DNA of 64,000 nucleotides from contig NZ_POQT01000018.1 in NCBI RefSeq assembly GCF_002938435.1, positions 19,412 to 83,411 on the forward strand, in the 5' to 3' direction. Source of the DNA: Blastococcus saxobsidens. Its GTDB lineage: Bacteria; Actinomycetota; Actinomycetes; Mycobacteriales; Geodermatophilaceae. Under the pieces are notes generated by a model. It had not been told where the DNA came from. It did no database searches and saw nothing but the letters and a program-made list of their open reading frames with translations. Below are positions 1 to 12,720 of the stretch, in pieces (position 1 is the first letter of the stretch; each line of letters starts with the position of its first letter). A program made the translations under genes and the position numbers.

Positions 1-331
1 CGCGGTCGACGGCCGGCACCGGAGGGCTGTCCGGCGCCTCGTCGCTGAGGTCGAGCAGCCAGCCGGCCGGGCCGGCGACGACGAGGGCGCGCACGTCGCC
101 GCCACCGTGCCGCAGCGCGTTCGAGGCCAGCTCCTCGAACACCAGGAGCAGCCCGTCGCGCGCGTCCTCGGTGGAGGCGGCGGAGACCGACGGGTGGGCG
201 ATGCGCGCGCGGAGGTCCGACCGCACCCGGGAGACCACGTGCATGGCCTCCAGCTGCCAGTGCCAGACGTCACCGGGTACGGAGGGGACGGGCGCGCAAG
301 GCCACGCGTCGTGGGCCAGCTCGTCGGCCAT
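1..331 (-). CDS. HATPase anti-sigma regulatory factor (RsbW/SpoIIAB-like), 3' end beyond window
   Basis: This gene runs off the left edge; about 110 N-terminal codons are visible. A GHKL ATP-binding N-box is clear in EELASNALRHGG, preceded by a helix typical of stand-alone HATPase_c anti-sigma proteins. Such proteins bind and phosphorylate STAS antagonists, or sequester sigma factors, in partner-switching stress responses. The ATG at 331 follows GAGGAAG, a good ribosome site. It is read divergently from the GAF-ANTAR gene. A second relative lies at 7303-7794. The G1/G2 boxes lie outside the window, so the ATPase cannot be shown to be complete. Confidence 0.8.
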   Translation of the reverse strand, partial: MADELAHDAWPCAPVPSVPGDVWHWQLEAMHVVSRVRSDLRARIAHPSVSAASTEDARDGLLLVFEELASNALRHGGGDVRALVVAGPAGWLLDLSDEAPDSPPVPAVDR

Positions 332-492
332 CGCTTCCTCTCGCGTCTGGTCCTGTCCCTGGCGCGGCCCGAGTGTGTGCAGGGGCAGCAGGACGGGCCC
401 TCCCCCGTTCCGGCAGGGACCATCCTGACCGATCGGTGCCCGGCGCGCGAAGCCGGGCGAGGGACGGGCGACCGGACGGGCACAATGGCCTG

Positions 493-1185
493 GTGGACGA
501 CGTCTTGCGCCAGCTCAGCCGGGTCGCCTTCGCCGGCCGTGAGCTGTCCGACGTGCTCGGTGACATCACCGGTATCGCGGCCGGCGCCATCCCCGGTGCG
601 GAGGCGGTGTCCAGCACGCTGATCCGCGACGACAAGGCCTTCACCGCTGCCTACTCCGGCGAGATGGCCCTGGCCGCCGACGAGCTGCAGTACGCGCAGG
701 GCCACGGCCCCTGCGTCGACGCCGGCCGCGGCGGGGTGGTGCTGCGCATCGACGACATGCGCACCGAGCAGCGCTGGCCCGACTACGTCGCCCGGGTGCT
801 ACGGGAGACGGACGTCCGCAGCTCGCTGTCGGTGCCGCTGCCCTACCAGGGCTCCTCCATCGGGGCGCTGAACGTCTACTCGACGAAGCCGACGGCCTTC
901 GCCTCCCCCGAGTCGCTGGCCGCCGGGCTCGAGGTCGCGGAGACGATCGCGGTCGCCGTGGCCAACGCCGACGCGCACGCGCAGCTGGTCGACCAGGCCC
1001 GCAACATGCGCATCGCCATGGAGTCGCGGGCGGTCATCGAGCAGGCCAAGGGGGTCCTCATGGCCCAGCGGCACTGCACCCCCGAGCAGGCCTTCGAGAT
1101 CCTGCGGCAGGCCTCGCAGCGCTACAACCGAAAGCTGCGGGAGATCGCCACCGGCATCGTGGAGGGCGTGCAGGAGGGGGCCTGA
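493..1185 (+). CDS. GAF and ANTAR domain antiterminator/sensor
   Basis: A 230-residue protein with an N-terminal GAF sensor domain (about residues 15-150) and a C-terminal ANTAR RNA-binding domain (about 165-225: AVIEQAKGVLMAQ followed by the three-helix EQAFEILRQASQRYNRK segment). ANTAR proteins bind paired hairpins in nascent RNA and prevent termination; GAF-ANTAR pairs are abundant in actinobacteria. I chose GTG 493 because homology begins at VDDVLRQLSR; an upstream in-frame ATG at 373 would add 40 low-complexity residues. No strong Shine-Dalgarno is visible before 493. It ends 6 nt before the convergent nucleoside hydrolase remnant. Confidence 0.85.
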   Translation: MDDVLRQLSRVAFAGRELSDVLGDITGIAAGAIPGAEAVSSTLIRDDKAFTAAYSGEMALAADELQYAQGHGPCVDAGRGGVVLRIDDMRTEQRWPDYVARVLRETDVRSSLSVPLPYQGSSIGALNVYSTKPTAFASPESLAAGLEVAETIAVAVANADAHAQLVDQARNMRIAMESRAVIEQAKGVLMAQRHCTPEQAFEILRQASQRYNRKLREIATGIVEGVQEGA

Positions 1186-1191
1186 CGCAGG

Positions 1192-2143
1192 TCAGAGGCG
1201 GGGGTCCAGCCGGCACAGCCGCTGCACCAGGAACTCCACCGCCGTCTCCGGGTCCACCGTCTCGGCCACCTCCACCGCGGTCGCCGAGGAGGAGACCGAC
1301 CGGCGGTCGACCAGCGTCTGCCCCCCGGCCGGCACCCAGCGTGGTGTCGACGACGACGTCGCGGCGCACCGTGCCGAGGGTGCCCGGGACGATGGCCTCG
1401 GTGAGGGCCAGCGCGTCGTGCACGACGACGCCCGGCGTCCCGTAGACGTCCTTCGCGTGGTCGACGTACTGCTGCAGGATGGCCGCGGCGGTCCGGCCGA
1501 CCGGCCCGGCGGCCGCGAAGCGGGCGATGCCCTCCTCGGTGAGCACCGTGGGCAGGGTGACGTCCAGCCCCACCATCACCGTGGGCAGGTCCGCGCCGAA
1601 CACCGCCTGCGCGGCCTCCGGGTCGGACCAGATGTTGAACTCGGCCGCGGCCGTCACGTTGCCGCCGCACCCCGCGGAACCGCCCATCACCACCAGTCGC
1701 CCGATGCGGGCCGCGGCCTCCGGGAAGACGGCCAGCAGCAGCGCGACGTTCGTCAGCGGACCGATGGCCGCCACCGTCACCGGGGTGGGCGAGGACATCA
1801 GCAGCTCGGCCAGCGCGACGACCGCCGGCCGCGGGTCCACGGCGGTCGGTGACGGCGGCAGCTCGACCCCGCCCAGGCCGGCCGCGCCGTGCACGTGGCC
1901 GGCCCGCTCCGGCTGGGGATGGATGAGCGAGGCCCGCGCGCCCACGGCCACCGGCACGTCCGACCGGCCGGCCAGGTGCAGCACCCGCAGGGCGTTCTCC
2001 GTGACCTGCTCGAGCCCCACGTTGCCGTGCACCGTGGTGACCAGCCGCAGGTCCACCTCGGGACTGGCCAGAGCGAGCAGGACGGCGAGGGCGTCGTCGA
2101 TGCCGGGGTCGGTGTCGATCACCAGGGGGATGCGCTCGGTCAC
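1192..2143 (-). pseudogene. Inosine-uridine preferring nucleoside hydrolase, frameshifted near the C-terminus
   Basis: The N-terminal 270 or so residues are a clear nucleoside hydrolase. The metal-binding IDTDPGIDDALA motif is at residues 9-20, with VAAIGPLTNVALLL and the family EFNIWSDPEAA segment further on. These enzymes hydrolyse N-ribosides to base plus ribose. The reading frame breaks at a run of six C on the plus strand (1321-1326). One base fewer would restore QTLVDRRSV and an ending of LCRLDPRL with a TGA at 1192-1194. As given, translation continues in the wrong frame to 1058, antisense inside the GAF-ANTAR gene. A homopolymer sequencing error is a real alternative to true decay. 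The gene shares strand and orientation with the truncated permease upstream. Confidence 0.8.
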
Positions 2144-2164
2144 CGGCGCATCCTGCCAGCAGGG

Positions 2165-2806
2165 TCAGCGGGCGGAGCCGGCCGTCTCCGGGGCCGGTGC
2201 GTCGACCCGGGACCACCAGGGTGCCCGGGCCAGCAGGTAGAGCAGCACGCCCACCGCCAGCTCGGCGCCGGCCAGCAGCCAGGTGCGGCCCTCCTGCTGC
2301 CAGAGCAGCAGCAGGCAGGAGGCGATCGCCAGCACCGGCAGGACCGCCGGCGCGCGGAAGTGCTCCTGCTCCACCCGGTCGCGGCGCAGCACCAGCACCA
2401 GCACCGCGACGTCGGTGCTGAGGAAGACCAGGAGCAGGACGACGGCGTTGGCGAGGTCGCCCAGGTCGCCGACCAGCGTCAGGCCCATCGCCACCACGGT
2501 GGTGAGCACGGTCGCCACCCAGGGCGTGCGGCGACCGGGCAGCACCCGGCCCCGCAGGCGGGGGAGGAGCCGCTGCTCGGCCATGCCGAACACCAGCCGG
2601 CTGGCCATGATCATCGTGAGCAGCGCCCCGTTGGCCACCGCGATCAGCGCCACCAGGCTGAACAGCTGGTCGGGGATGCCGACGTCGGCGGCCTGGACGA
2701 CGGCCGGCAGCCGCTCCCGACACGCCGGGCGCACCGGAGGGTCCCGGACATGACCGTCCCTCCCCGCGCGCCTCTCCACGCTCAGGAACCGGGTGCTTGT
2801 CGACAA
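2165..2806 (-). pseudogene. APC-family amino acid/polyamine permease, C-terminal remnant
   Basis: Only the last 170-180 residues of an APC-superfamily permease are recognisable. They begin near VVQAADVGIPDQLFSLVALIAVANGALLTM and contain the family SRLVFGMAEQRLLP segment and about five hydrophobic helices. Normal family length is 430-500 residues, so the N-terminal half is missing; the break is around 2720-2740. The first 40 or so residues of the open frame (GTG 2806) are not permease-like. It sits upstream of, and on the same strand as, the frameshifted nucleoside hydrolase, so an uptake-and-cleavage pair may have decayed together. Confidence 0.7.
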
Positions 2807-2977
2807 GGGCCCGGCGCGGGGAGGGGGTGACCGACCGGTCCGGAGCGGCCCCGCAACGGTTCGGTCACGCGGCTCCGGAGGAGGGTCGGAGGAACGGCTC
2901 CGCGGCTCTGGAGTTCCCTAGTTTTCTCCTTGTCCGCGACACCTTCCCCGGCCGCGGACATGACTTGAGGAGGCGAC

Positions 2978-4093
2978 ATGAGCAGCACCACGCGGGCCCC
3001 CCGGCCGGCGTCGGCTCACGTCTCCCCCGAGCCCGGCGGCCGCGCCGCGACGAGCACGCTGGCGGGGCTGATCGACGTCCTCGACCGCGCCGACGGCGTC
3101 CGGCCGCGGCAGCGTTCCGCGACGCACCGCACGGCCGGGCGACCCGGCCCGCTGCGCTCGGTGCAGCCGGCGCCGCGGGCCCGGAGCGCCCGGGTCCCCG
3201 CCGTCCCGGTCCCCCGGGTCGTGGTGGTCCCCGACCGCGTGCGCCGGCCCCTGGGCGGCGTCCGCGGCCTCGTCCGCCGGGTCGCGCTGTGGGGCGCCGG
3301 CGAGCAGGGCGAGTACCTGGCGTGGCACCTTCCCGCGCACACCCGTCCGGGCTCCACCCCCGGTGCACCCGCGGCGCCGCCCGGCCGGCGCCGGGGCGCG
3401 CTGCGCGACCTGCACCGCCGTGCCGCCCTGTGGGGCGCCGGCGACCGGGGCGAGTACCTGGCCTGGGGCCCCTCGGCCGCTCGGCCGGTCCGCCGGGACC
3501 TCGACCCGCCCGTGGTGCTGCGCGAGCTGCCCAGCATTCCCACGATCGCGCCCGTGGCGTCTTCCCCCGCCCCGGCGCTCCTTCCCGCGGAGCCGGCGTC
3601 GTCGCCGGGGACGCGGACCGGTACGGCCGCATCTGACGCGACCGCCCGTCCTCCCACCCTCCCGAGTTCCACGGAACCCTCGGCACGGTCGCAGCCACGC
3701 GTCGGCTCGCGTCCACCGCGGGACTGGCCGTCCTCGGGTCGGTACTGGGCGCGGTCCACGCCGCCGTCCCTCCCGGTCCGCTCCTCCGGTCCGATGACCC
3801 GGACCTCCGCGGTGCCCGCACCGCGAGCCCCCCGGGGCTCCGGTGACACCCGGGCGCGGGGCGATCCGCTCCCGGGCACGGCCAGGGGCTCACCCCCACC
3901 CCCGCGAAGACACGGGCCCGCGAACGGTCTCCCCCCGGAACCGTTCTCCGCGCGGGCACCCTCGTCGCACTCCCTCCCGGCGCCGCCAGCGCCGCCGGGG
4001 ACGCACTCCGCGCGACCACGGCAGCCGGCCGTGGACGCCGTCTCCCGCACTCCGTCGAGCACGCCGCGACCGGTCGCCCACTTCCCCGGGTGA
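2978..4093 (+). CDS. Unrecognised protein with two ALWGAGxxGEYLAW motifs; C-terminus uncertain
   Basis: I do not recognise this family. The start is firm: TTGAGGAGGCGAC lies directly before ATG 2978. Codons up to about 3530 have almost all G/C in third position, so the first 185 residues are real coding sequence. They are Arg/Pro-rich, with a short helix (STLAGLIDVLDRAD) and two copies of ALWGAG-[ED]-[QR]-GEYLAW at residues 103-116 and 150-163. After about 3530 codon usage decays and the frame becomes Ser/Pro/Arg low complexity, with stop at 4093. The +1 frame instead ends neatly at 3636 with GDADRYGRI, so the true protein may end there after a frameshift. No signal peptide or membrane segment is seen. 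Confidence 0.55.
   Translation: MSSTTRAPRPASAHVSPEPGGRAATSTLAGLIDVLDRADGVRPRQRSATHRTAGRPGPLRSVQPAPRARSARVPAVPVPRVVVVPDRVRRPLGGVRGLVRRVALWGAGEQGEYLAWHLPAHTRPGSTPGAPAAPPGRRRGALRDLHRRAALWGAGDRGEYLAWGPSAARPVRRDLDPPVVLRELPSIPTIAPVASSPAPALLPAEPASSPGTRTGTAASDATARPPTLPSSTEPSARSQPRVGSRPPRDWPSSGRYWARSTPPSLPVRSSGPMTRTSAVPAPRAPRGSGDTRARGDPLPGTARGSPPPPRRHGPANGLPPEPFSARAPSSHSLPAPPAPPGTHSARPRQPAVDAVSRTPSSTPRPVAHFPG
3284..3466 (+). repeat. Two 42-nt coding repeats (ALWGAGxxGEYLAW)
   Basis: Copies lie at 3284-3325 and 3425-3466, with starts 141 nt apart in the same frame. Both DNA and protein are nearly identical between copies. The invariant residues are A-L-W-G-A-G, then G-E-Y-L-A-W two residues later. The strict conservation, including two Trp and one Tyr, suggests a functional peptide motif and not chance low complexity. 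Confidence 0.75.
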
Positions 4094-4744
4094 CCGCGGA
4101 TCGTCGTCTCGGTCCCGACTCCGTCCCCCCTCCTGGCCGACCCCCGTCGGCCACGCCCAGCCCGCCTCGACGGTGCCCCTCCGCAGTACCCGCAGACCTC
4201 TCGCTCGTCGTATCCGGCCTCGTCCCCCCGCACGGCTGCCGCACCCCAGGCAGCGCGCGGACCCTCCAGGGAGGCACGGATCGCCGGCGGCGCGGACTGC
4301 CGGCCTTGCGGATCCGTCGCGGTGGACGACAGGTCCTGCCGGTGCCCGGCGGGCGCGAACCTCGCGACCCGGGTCTCTGACCGACAGCGCCTGGCCGGCG
4401 CGAGGTGGACGGCGCGGGCCGACGAGCGACATCCGCCGCTGCCGCTCCGGTCGGCGGGGAGGACGGCGTCGCCGGCTCCCGCGGACCCGCGCCGGCGGAC
4501 GGTCCACCGTCCGCCACCGCCGCCGAGCGGCGGGCGCCCGCCGACGACGGCCGGGACCGGCTCCGGTCCCGGCCGGTGGGCGCCCGCCCCGGCTCCCGGC
4601 GCCCCTCGTCGTCCTCGTCCCCTCCCACCCCTCCCCTCCCGGGGCGCGCGCGCTCCGTCGACCGGTGTGAAACGCTCTTCACCGACCGTGGCCGGACCGA
4701 AGCAGCCGTGTCCCACCACCGCGCACCGCTGGGAAGGAACCGTC
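4094..4744 (+). other. C-rich stretch with no supportable gene
   Basis: About 650 nt (about 1.1 kb if the previous protein really ends at 3636) hold no frame with convincing codon usage, start or homology on either strand. The plus strand is strikingly C-rich and G-poor. Just upstream (3637-3846) one frame reads ATRRLASTAGLAVLGSVLGA, which looks like a signal or membrane segment, but it has no start codon and stops at 3846. This may be the debris of a secreted-protein gene, plus a long leader for the phosphatase at 4745. Confidence 0.45.
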
Positions 4745-7288
4745 GTGACCGCCGCCGAGCGCTCCCCGGGGCTGTTCCCCGGGGCCGCGGACCCGGGTGG
4801 CCGAGGGGCCGACCGCACCGAGCAGGTGCGCCGGCTGGTCCCCGAGGCCCTCGGGTCCCGCAACCTGCAGCGGCTCACCGACCTCACCACCCGGCTGCTC
4901 GACTGCGACATCGCGCAGGTCTCCCTCGTCGGCGAGGTGCAGACGGCGGTGGCCGGCACCGGTCTCCCACCCGGCGGCATCGGCGCCCGGCTCCCGCTGG
5001 CCGACTCCCTGTGCGCCGTCGCCGTGGCCGCCGGCGGTCCGCTCGTGGTGCGCGACGCCGCGCGCGATCCCCGGGTCTCCGAGCGCGCTCCGGTGCGCTC
5101 CGGTGAGATCGGCTCCTACCTCGGCATCCCGCTGGTCACGGGTGAGGGCGAGGCGCTCGGGGCGCTGTGCGTCTACGGGACCGAGGCGCGCGACTGGACC
5201 GAACGCGACATCGCGCTGCTCCGGCAGCTCGCCGACTCCGTGGGCACCGAGCTGCACCTCATGGCGCTCACCGCGGAGTACGAGGCGCACCGCCTGCGGT
5301 TCGAGCTGGCCATCGACGCGGCCGGCATCGGCAGCTTCGACTGGAACCTGGTCACCGGGCGGCTGCTCTGGGACGACCGGCTGCTCTCCCTCTTCGGCTA
5401 CGACCGGGCCGGGTTCGACGAGTCGATCGACGCCTTCGCCGCCCGGGTCCACCCCGACGACCGCGAGCGCACCCTGGAGGCCCTCCAGGCGGCCATCGAC
5501 ACCGTCGGCTCCTACGACGCGGAGTACCGCGTGGTCCTGCCGTCCGGGGAGACCCGCTGGATCCGGGGCAGCGGCCGCGCGGTGGCCGACGACCAGGGGA
5601 CCGCCGTGCGCCTGCTCGGCGCCGGATACGACACCACGCCGCAGCGGCAGGAGGACGTGCGGATCGCCCGCCTGCTGGAGGCGATGAAGGCCTCGTTCTT
5701 CTCCCTCGACCGGGACTGGCGCTTCACCTACGTCAACGCCGAGGCCGAGCGCGTGCTGGGCGCCCGCCGCGAGGAGCTGCTCGGCGGCGTCGTCTGGGAG
5801 CTCTTCCCGGCTGCCGTGGGCAGCGACTTCGAGCGGCACTACCGGACGGCGGCGGCCACCGGCCGGGAGCAGATGTTCGAGGCCTACTACCCGGCGCCGC
5901 TGGACGCCTGGTTCGAGGTGCGGGCCTGGCCCACCCCCGACGGCCTCTCCGTCTCCTTCCTCGACGTCACCGAACGGCGGGCGGCGGAGGACCATGCGCG
6001 GCGCAGCGCGGCCCGGCTCGCCCTCGTCGCGCACACCACCACGGCCATGTCCGCCGCGCTCGGCACGCTGGAGGACGAGGAGGCCGCCCTGCGCCGGGTG
6101 GCCGAGCTGCTCGTGCCCGAGCTCGGCGACTGGTCGATCCTCACGCTGGTCGACGAGGACGGCCGGATGCGCGACGTCGCGACCTCGCACCGGGACCCGC
6201 AGCAGCGCGACCTCGTGGCCCGGTACGCCGCCCTGCGCCTGGCCTCCCTGCAGCCCGGGGCGCCCATCATGCGGGCGCTGGCCTCCGGCCAGGTCCTCGT
6301 CGTCCCCGACGTAGGCGCCGCGGCGGGCTCCACCCTGCCGGCCGGCGAGGTGAGTGACGTCTTCTGGCGCCTGGCGCCGCAGTCGGCGGTGACCCTGCCG
6401 CTGTCCGCTCGGGGCCGGACGCTGGGCGCCGTCAGCATCTACCGGTCCGCCGACCGCCCGGTGCCCGGTGACGAGGACGTCGCGACGGTCCGGGATGTCG
6501 CCGGCCGGATGGCGCTCGCCCTGGACAACGCCCGGCTCTACCGGCAGCAGCGCCGGCTGGCCGAGGGGCTGCAGCGCAGCCTGCTCACCGCCCCGCCCCA
6601 GCCCGACCACAGCGAGATCGTCGTCCGCTACCACCCGGCGATGGCGGTCGCGGAGGTCGGCGGCGACTGGTACGACGCCTGGGTCCAGGCCTCGGGCGCC
6701 ACCGTGCTCGTCATCGGCGACGTCGTCGGGCACGACACCGAGGCCGCCGCCGCGATGGGCCAGCTGCGCGGCATGCTGCGCGGGATCGGCTTCCGGGACG
6801 GTCTCGGGCCCGCCACCGTGCTGACCGACCTCGACGGCGCCATGCAGAGCCTCCAGGTCGGCACGCTGGCGACGGCGGCGATCGTGCGCGTCGAGCAGAC
6901 CGCCGAGGAGCGGGCCGCCGGGGTGAACCGGCTGCGCTGGTCGAACGCGGGCCATCCGCCGCCGCTGGTCGTGCACCCCGACGGCCGGATCGAGGAGCTC
7001 GCCGGGCAGCGGGCCGAGCTCATGCTCGGCGTGGACCCGGCGACCCGGCGCACCGAGACCGAGACCACGGTGGCGCGCGGCGCCACCGTGCTTCTCTACA
7101 CCGACGGCCTGGTCGAGGGCCGTGACCTCTCCCTCGACGAGGGCACCGCACGCCTCACCGCGGCGCTGGCGGAGCTGGTCGGGCTGCCGCTGCCGGAGCT
7201 GTGCGACGCCCTGCTGCTGCGGTTACGCCCCGAGGGCCTGCAGGACGACGTCGCCATCGTCGCGCTGCGCCTGCACCCGCAGGACTGA
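4745..7288 (+). CDS. Multi-sensor PP2C-type (SpoIIE) serine phosphatase: GAF-PAS-PAS-GAF-PP2C
   Basis: An 847-residue signalling phosphatase. GTG 4745 is preceded by GGAAGGAACC. Domains in order: GAF (about 35-175), PAS/PAC with an FDWNLVTGRLLW core (about 185-305), second PAS (about 312-430), second GAF (about 440-595) and a SpoIIE/RsbU PP2C domain (about 600-847). The last carries the metal-binding GGDWYD, VIGDVVGHD, SNAGHPPPLV and LLYTDGLVE motifs. RsbU-type enzymes dephosphorylate STAS anti-anti-sigma factors and so release sigma factors. The convergent HATPase at 7303 is a plausible opposing kinase. No membrane segment is evident, so it should be cytoplasmic. Ligands of the sensor domains cannot be read from sequence. 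Confidence 0.9.
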   Translation: MTAAERSPGLFPGAADPGGRGADRTEQVRRLVPEALGSRNLQRLTDLTTRLLDCDIAQVSLVGEVQTAVAGTGLPPGGIGARLPLADSLCAVAVAAGGPLVVRDAARDPRVSERAPVRSGEIGSYLGIPLVTGEGEALGALCVYGTEARDWTERDIALLRQLADSVGTELHLMALTAEYEAHRLRFELAIDAAGIGSFDWNLVTGRLLWDDRLLSLFGYDRAGFDESIDAFAARVHPDDRERTLEALQAAIDTVGSYDAEYRVVLPSGETRWIRGSGRAVADDQGTAVRLLGAGYDTTPQRQEDVRIARLLEAMKASFFSLDRDWRFTYVNAEAERVLGARREELLGGVVWELFPAAVGSDFERHYRTAAATGREQMFEAYYPAPLDAWFEVRAWPTPDGLSVSFLDVTERRAAEDHARRSAARLALVAHTTTAMSAALGTLEDEEAALRRVAELLVPELGDWSILTLVDEDGRMRDVATSHRDPQQRDLVARYAALRLASLQPGAPIMRALASGQVLVVPDVGAAAGSTLPAGEVSDVFWRLAPQSAVTLPLSARGRTLGAVSIYRSADRPVPGDEDVATVRDVAGRMALALDNARLYRQQRRLAEGLQRSLLTAPPQPDHSEIVVRYHPAMAVAEVGGDWYDAWVQASGATVLVIGDVVGHDTEAAAAMGQLRGMLRGIGFRDGLGPATVLTDLDGAMQSLQVGTLATAAIVRVEQTAEERAAGVNRLRWSNAGHPPPLVVHPDGRIEELAGQRAELMLGVDPATRRTETETTVARGATVLLYTDGLVEGRDLSLDEGTARLTAALAELVGLPLPELCDALLLRLRPEGLQDDVAIVALRLHPQD

Positions 7289-7302
7289 GGCGCGCACGCC
7301 GC

Positions 7303-7794
7303 TCAGCGGGGCAGCAGTGCCCAGACGTGCTTGTGCCCGTCCCAGGAGTACCAGCCGTGCTCGTCGGCCAGCTCCGCGATCAGGTAGAGCCCGAGGCCGC
7401 CGAAGCTGGGGTCGCGGCCGACCGCCGGCGTCGGCGGTGTCTGTGCCGCCTGGTCGGAGACCTCGATCAGGTAGGCGGTGGCGGTGCTGCCGATCGCGGC
7501 GCGGACCGCTCCGCCGCCGTGCCGCAGCGCATTGGAGGCCATCTCGTCGAGGGCGAGGACGAGGCGGTCGATGAGGTCGGGCGTCGCCGATCCGCGGGCA
7601 TCCGCGGTCAGCTCGCGGCGCACGTCGGCCCGGACGTCGGGCAGCTCGGCGACGACCGTCAGCTCCCAGGCGAGCAGCGGCTCGACCGGAGGCGGGTACG
7701 CCGACCGCCAGGTGGTCCCGGCCGCCTGCCCTGTCACGCGCGCGTTCTCCTCGGTTCCCCGGCCCGCAGGATCCTGTGCAGGCTGAACAGTCAC
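7303..7794 (-). CDS. HATPase anti-sigma regulatory factor (RsbW-like)
   Basis: A 163-residue stand-alone GHKL ATPase. The N-box is DEMASNALRHGGG (about 98-110), and a glycine-rich FGGLGLYLIAELAD lid (about 139-152) is present. The N-terminal 35 residues look disordered. It would act as a serine kinase or anti-sigma factor opposing PP2C phosphatases, and the 847-residue phosphatase gene ends 14 nt away in convergent orientation. Start taken as GTG 7794. It is similar in type to the partial gene at the left edge. Its sigma-factor or STAS target is not in the window. Confidence 0.85.
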   Translation of the reverse strand: MTVQPAQDPAGRGTEENARVTGQAAGTTWRSAYPPPVEPLLAWELTVVAELPDVRADVRRELTADARGSATPDLIDRLVLALDEMASNALRHGGGAVRAAIGSTATAYLIEVSDQAAQTPPTPAVGRDPSFGGLGLYLIAELADEHGWYSWDGHKHVWALLPR

Positions 7795-7854
7795 GTATGG
7801 GTCGCCGGGCGGCTCCCCAAACCTGATGTAGCCCAGATCACTCCGGCCGTCCGA

Positions 7855-11976
<4,122 letters not shown>

Positions 11977-11980
11977 GGTC

Positions 11981-12067
11981 AGCTCCCTACGCCGGCATTA
12001 CCCGGACAGGTTCCAGCGGTCGGCGGCGCAGTCAGCCGCCCTCTCAGCCCGGTCGACCCGAGCTCCC
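11981..12067 (-). promoter_or_regulatory. TPP riboswitch (THI element) upstream of cytX-thiOSG
   Basis: On the minus strand the conserved parts occur in order: GGGCTGAGAGGG, a P3 stem with GGCGGC...GCCGCC, GACCGCTGGAACCTG, GGGTAATGCCGGCG and AGGGAGCT. P1 pairs AGCTC (5') with GAGCT (3'). The 3' strand of P1 carries GGGAG, the Shine-Dalgarno of cytX, so ligand binding should hide the ribosome site. A TACAGT -10 hexamer (12089-12084 on the minus strand) lies just upstream. Confidence 0.95.
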
Positions 12068-12083
12068 GCACACGTGCGTCGGA

Positions 12084-12105
12084 ACTGTAGCCCCGCCCGT
12101 ACTGT
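12084..12105. promoter_or_regulatory. Divergent -10 hexamers for the two thi arms
   Basis: Minus-strand TACAGT (12089-12084) would start the riboswitch transcript. Plus-strand TACTGT (12100-12105) lies 6 nt before GTG 12112, so the tenA transcript should begin at or next to its start codon (leaderless). No convincing -35 elements were seen. Confidence 0.5.
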
Positions 12106-12111
12106 CGCGCC

Positions 12112-12720
12112 GTGCCGACGTCCGATCTGCTCCGTGACCACGCTGCGGCCTGGGAACGGGCCACCCGCCATCCCTTCCTGCTCGCCGTCCGTGACGGCAG
12201 CATCCCTCCCGGGGCCTTCGACACCTGGCTCGTGCAGGACGCCCGCTACGTCGGTGACCTGCTGCGGTTCCAGGCCCGCCTGCTGGCCCGCGCGCCGCGT
12301 CCGGCGCAGGCCGTGCTCGCGGCGGGGGCGGTCGCACTCGTGGCGGAGCTGGCCTGGTTCGAGGAGCTCGCCGGGCGCCGCGGTCTCGACCTCGACGTCC
12401 CCCGCCTCCCGGCCACCGCCGCCTACGCGGGGCTGCTCGACCGCCTGGACGGCGTCGACGTCCCCGCGGCCCTGACCGCCCTCTGGGCGATCGAGCGCGT
12501 CTACCTGGACGCCTGGAGCGCGGCGGCTCCCGGCGCGCCGGAGTACGCCGGGTACGTGGCGCACTGGACCACGCCGGAGTTCGCCGGCTACGTCGACGGG
12601 CTGGCGGCCGCGGCCGACGCCCTCGGCGGCCGGCACGACGACGTGGTGCTCGAGGTGCTCGACGCCGAGGTCGCGTTCTGGGACATGGCGATGGGCGACG
12701 GGTCCCGGGGCGCCGCATGA
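12112..12720 (+). CDS. tenA: TenA-family protein, TenA_E type
   Basis: A 202-residue all-helical TenA/thiaminase-II fold protein: [27 protein letters not shown] at the N-terminus and [14 protein letters not shown] at about residue 122. The catalytic Cys of classical TenA (PCxxxY) is replaced by an AIERxYxDAW segment, as in TenA_E proteins that salvage degraded pyrimidine thiamine fragments. It overlaps the next tenA by ATGA, so the two are co-translated. No RBS is seen; a TACTGT -10 is 6 nt upstream of GTG 12112, suggesting a leaderless mRNA that escapes both riboswitches. Confidence 0.85.
   Translation: MPTSDLLRDHAAAWERATRHPFLLAVRDGSIPPGAFDTWLVQDARYVGDLLRFQARLLARAPRPAQAVLAAGAVALVAELAWFEELAGRRGLDLDVPRLPATAAYAGLLDRLDGVDVPAALTALWAIERVYLDAWSAAAPGAPEYAGYVAHWTTPEFAGYVDGLAAAADALGGRHDDVVLEVLDAEVAFWDMAMGDGSRGAA

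Noticed and set aside
1192..2143. Programmed frameshifting in the nucleoside hydrolase gene
   Set aside because: The break is at a plain homopolymer near the end of the gene, with no known signal or reason for two products; mutation or sequence error is simpler.
3016..4980. Long open frame of 654 codons on the minus strand
   Set aside because: Very high Arg/Gly content, no RBS or domain, and it runs antisense across two plus-strand genes. It is a GC-rich shadow frame, like those at 1122-2723, 4679-6976 and 41707-44577.
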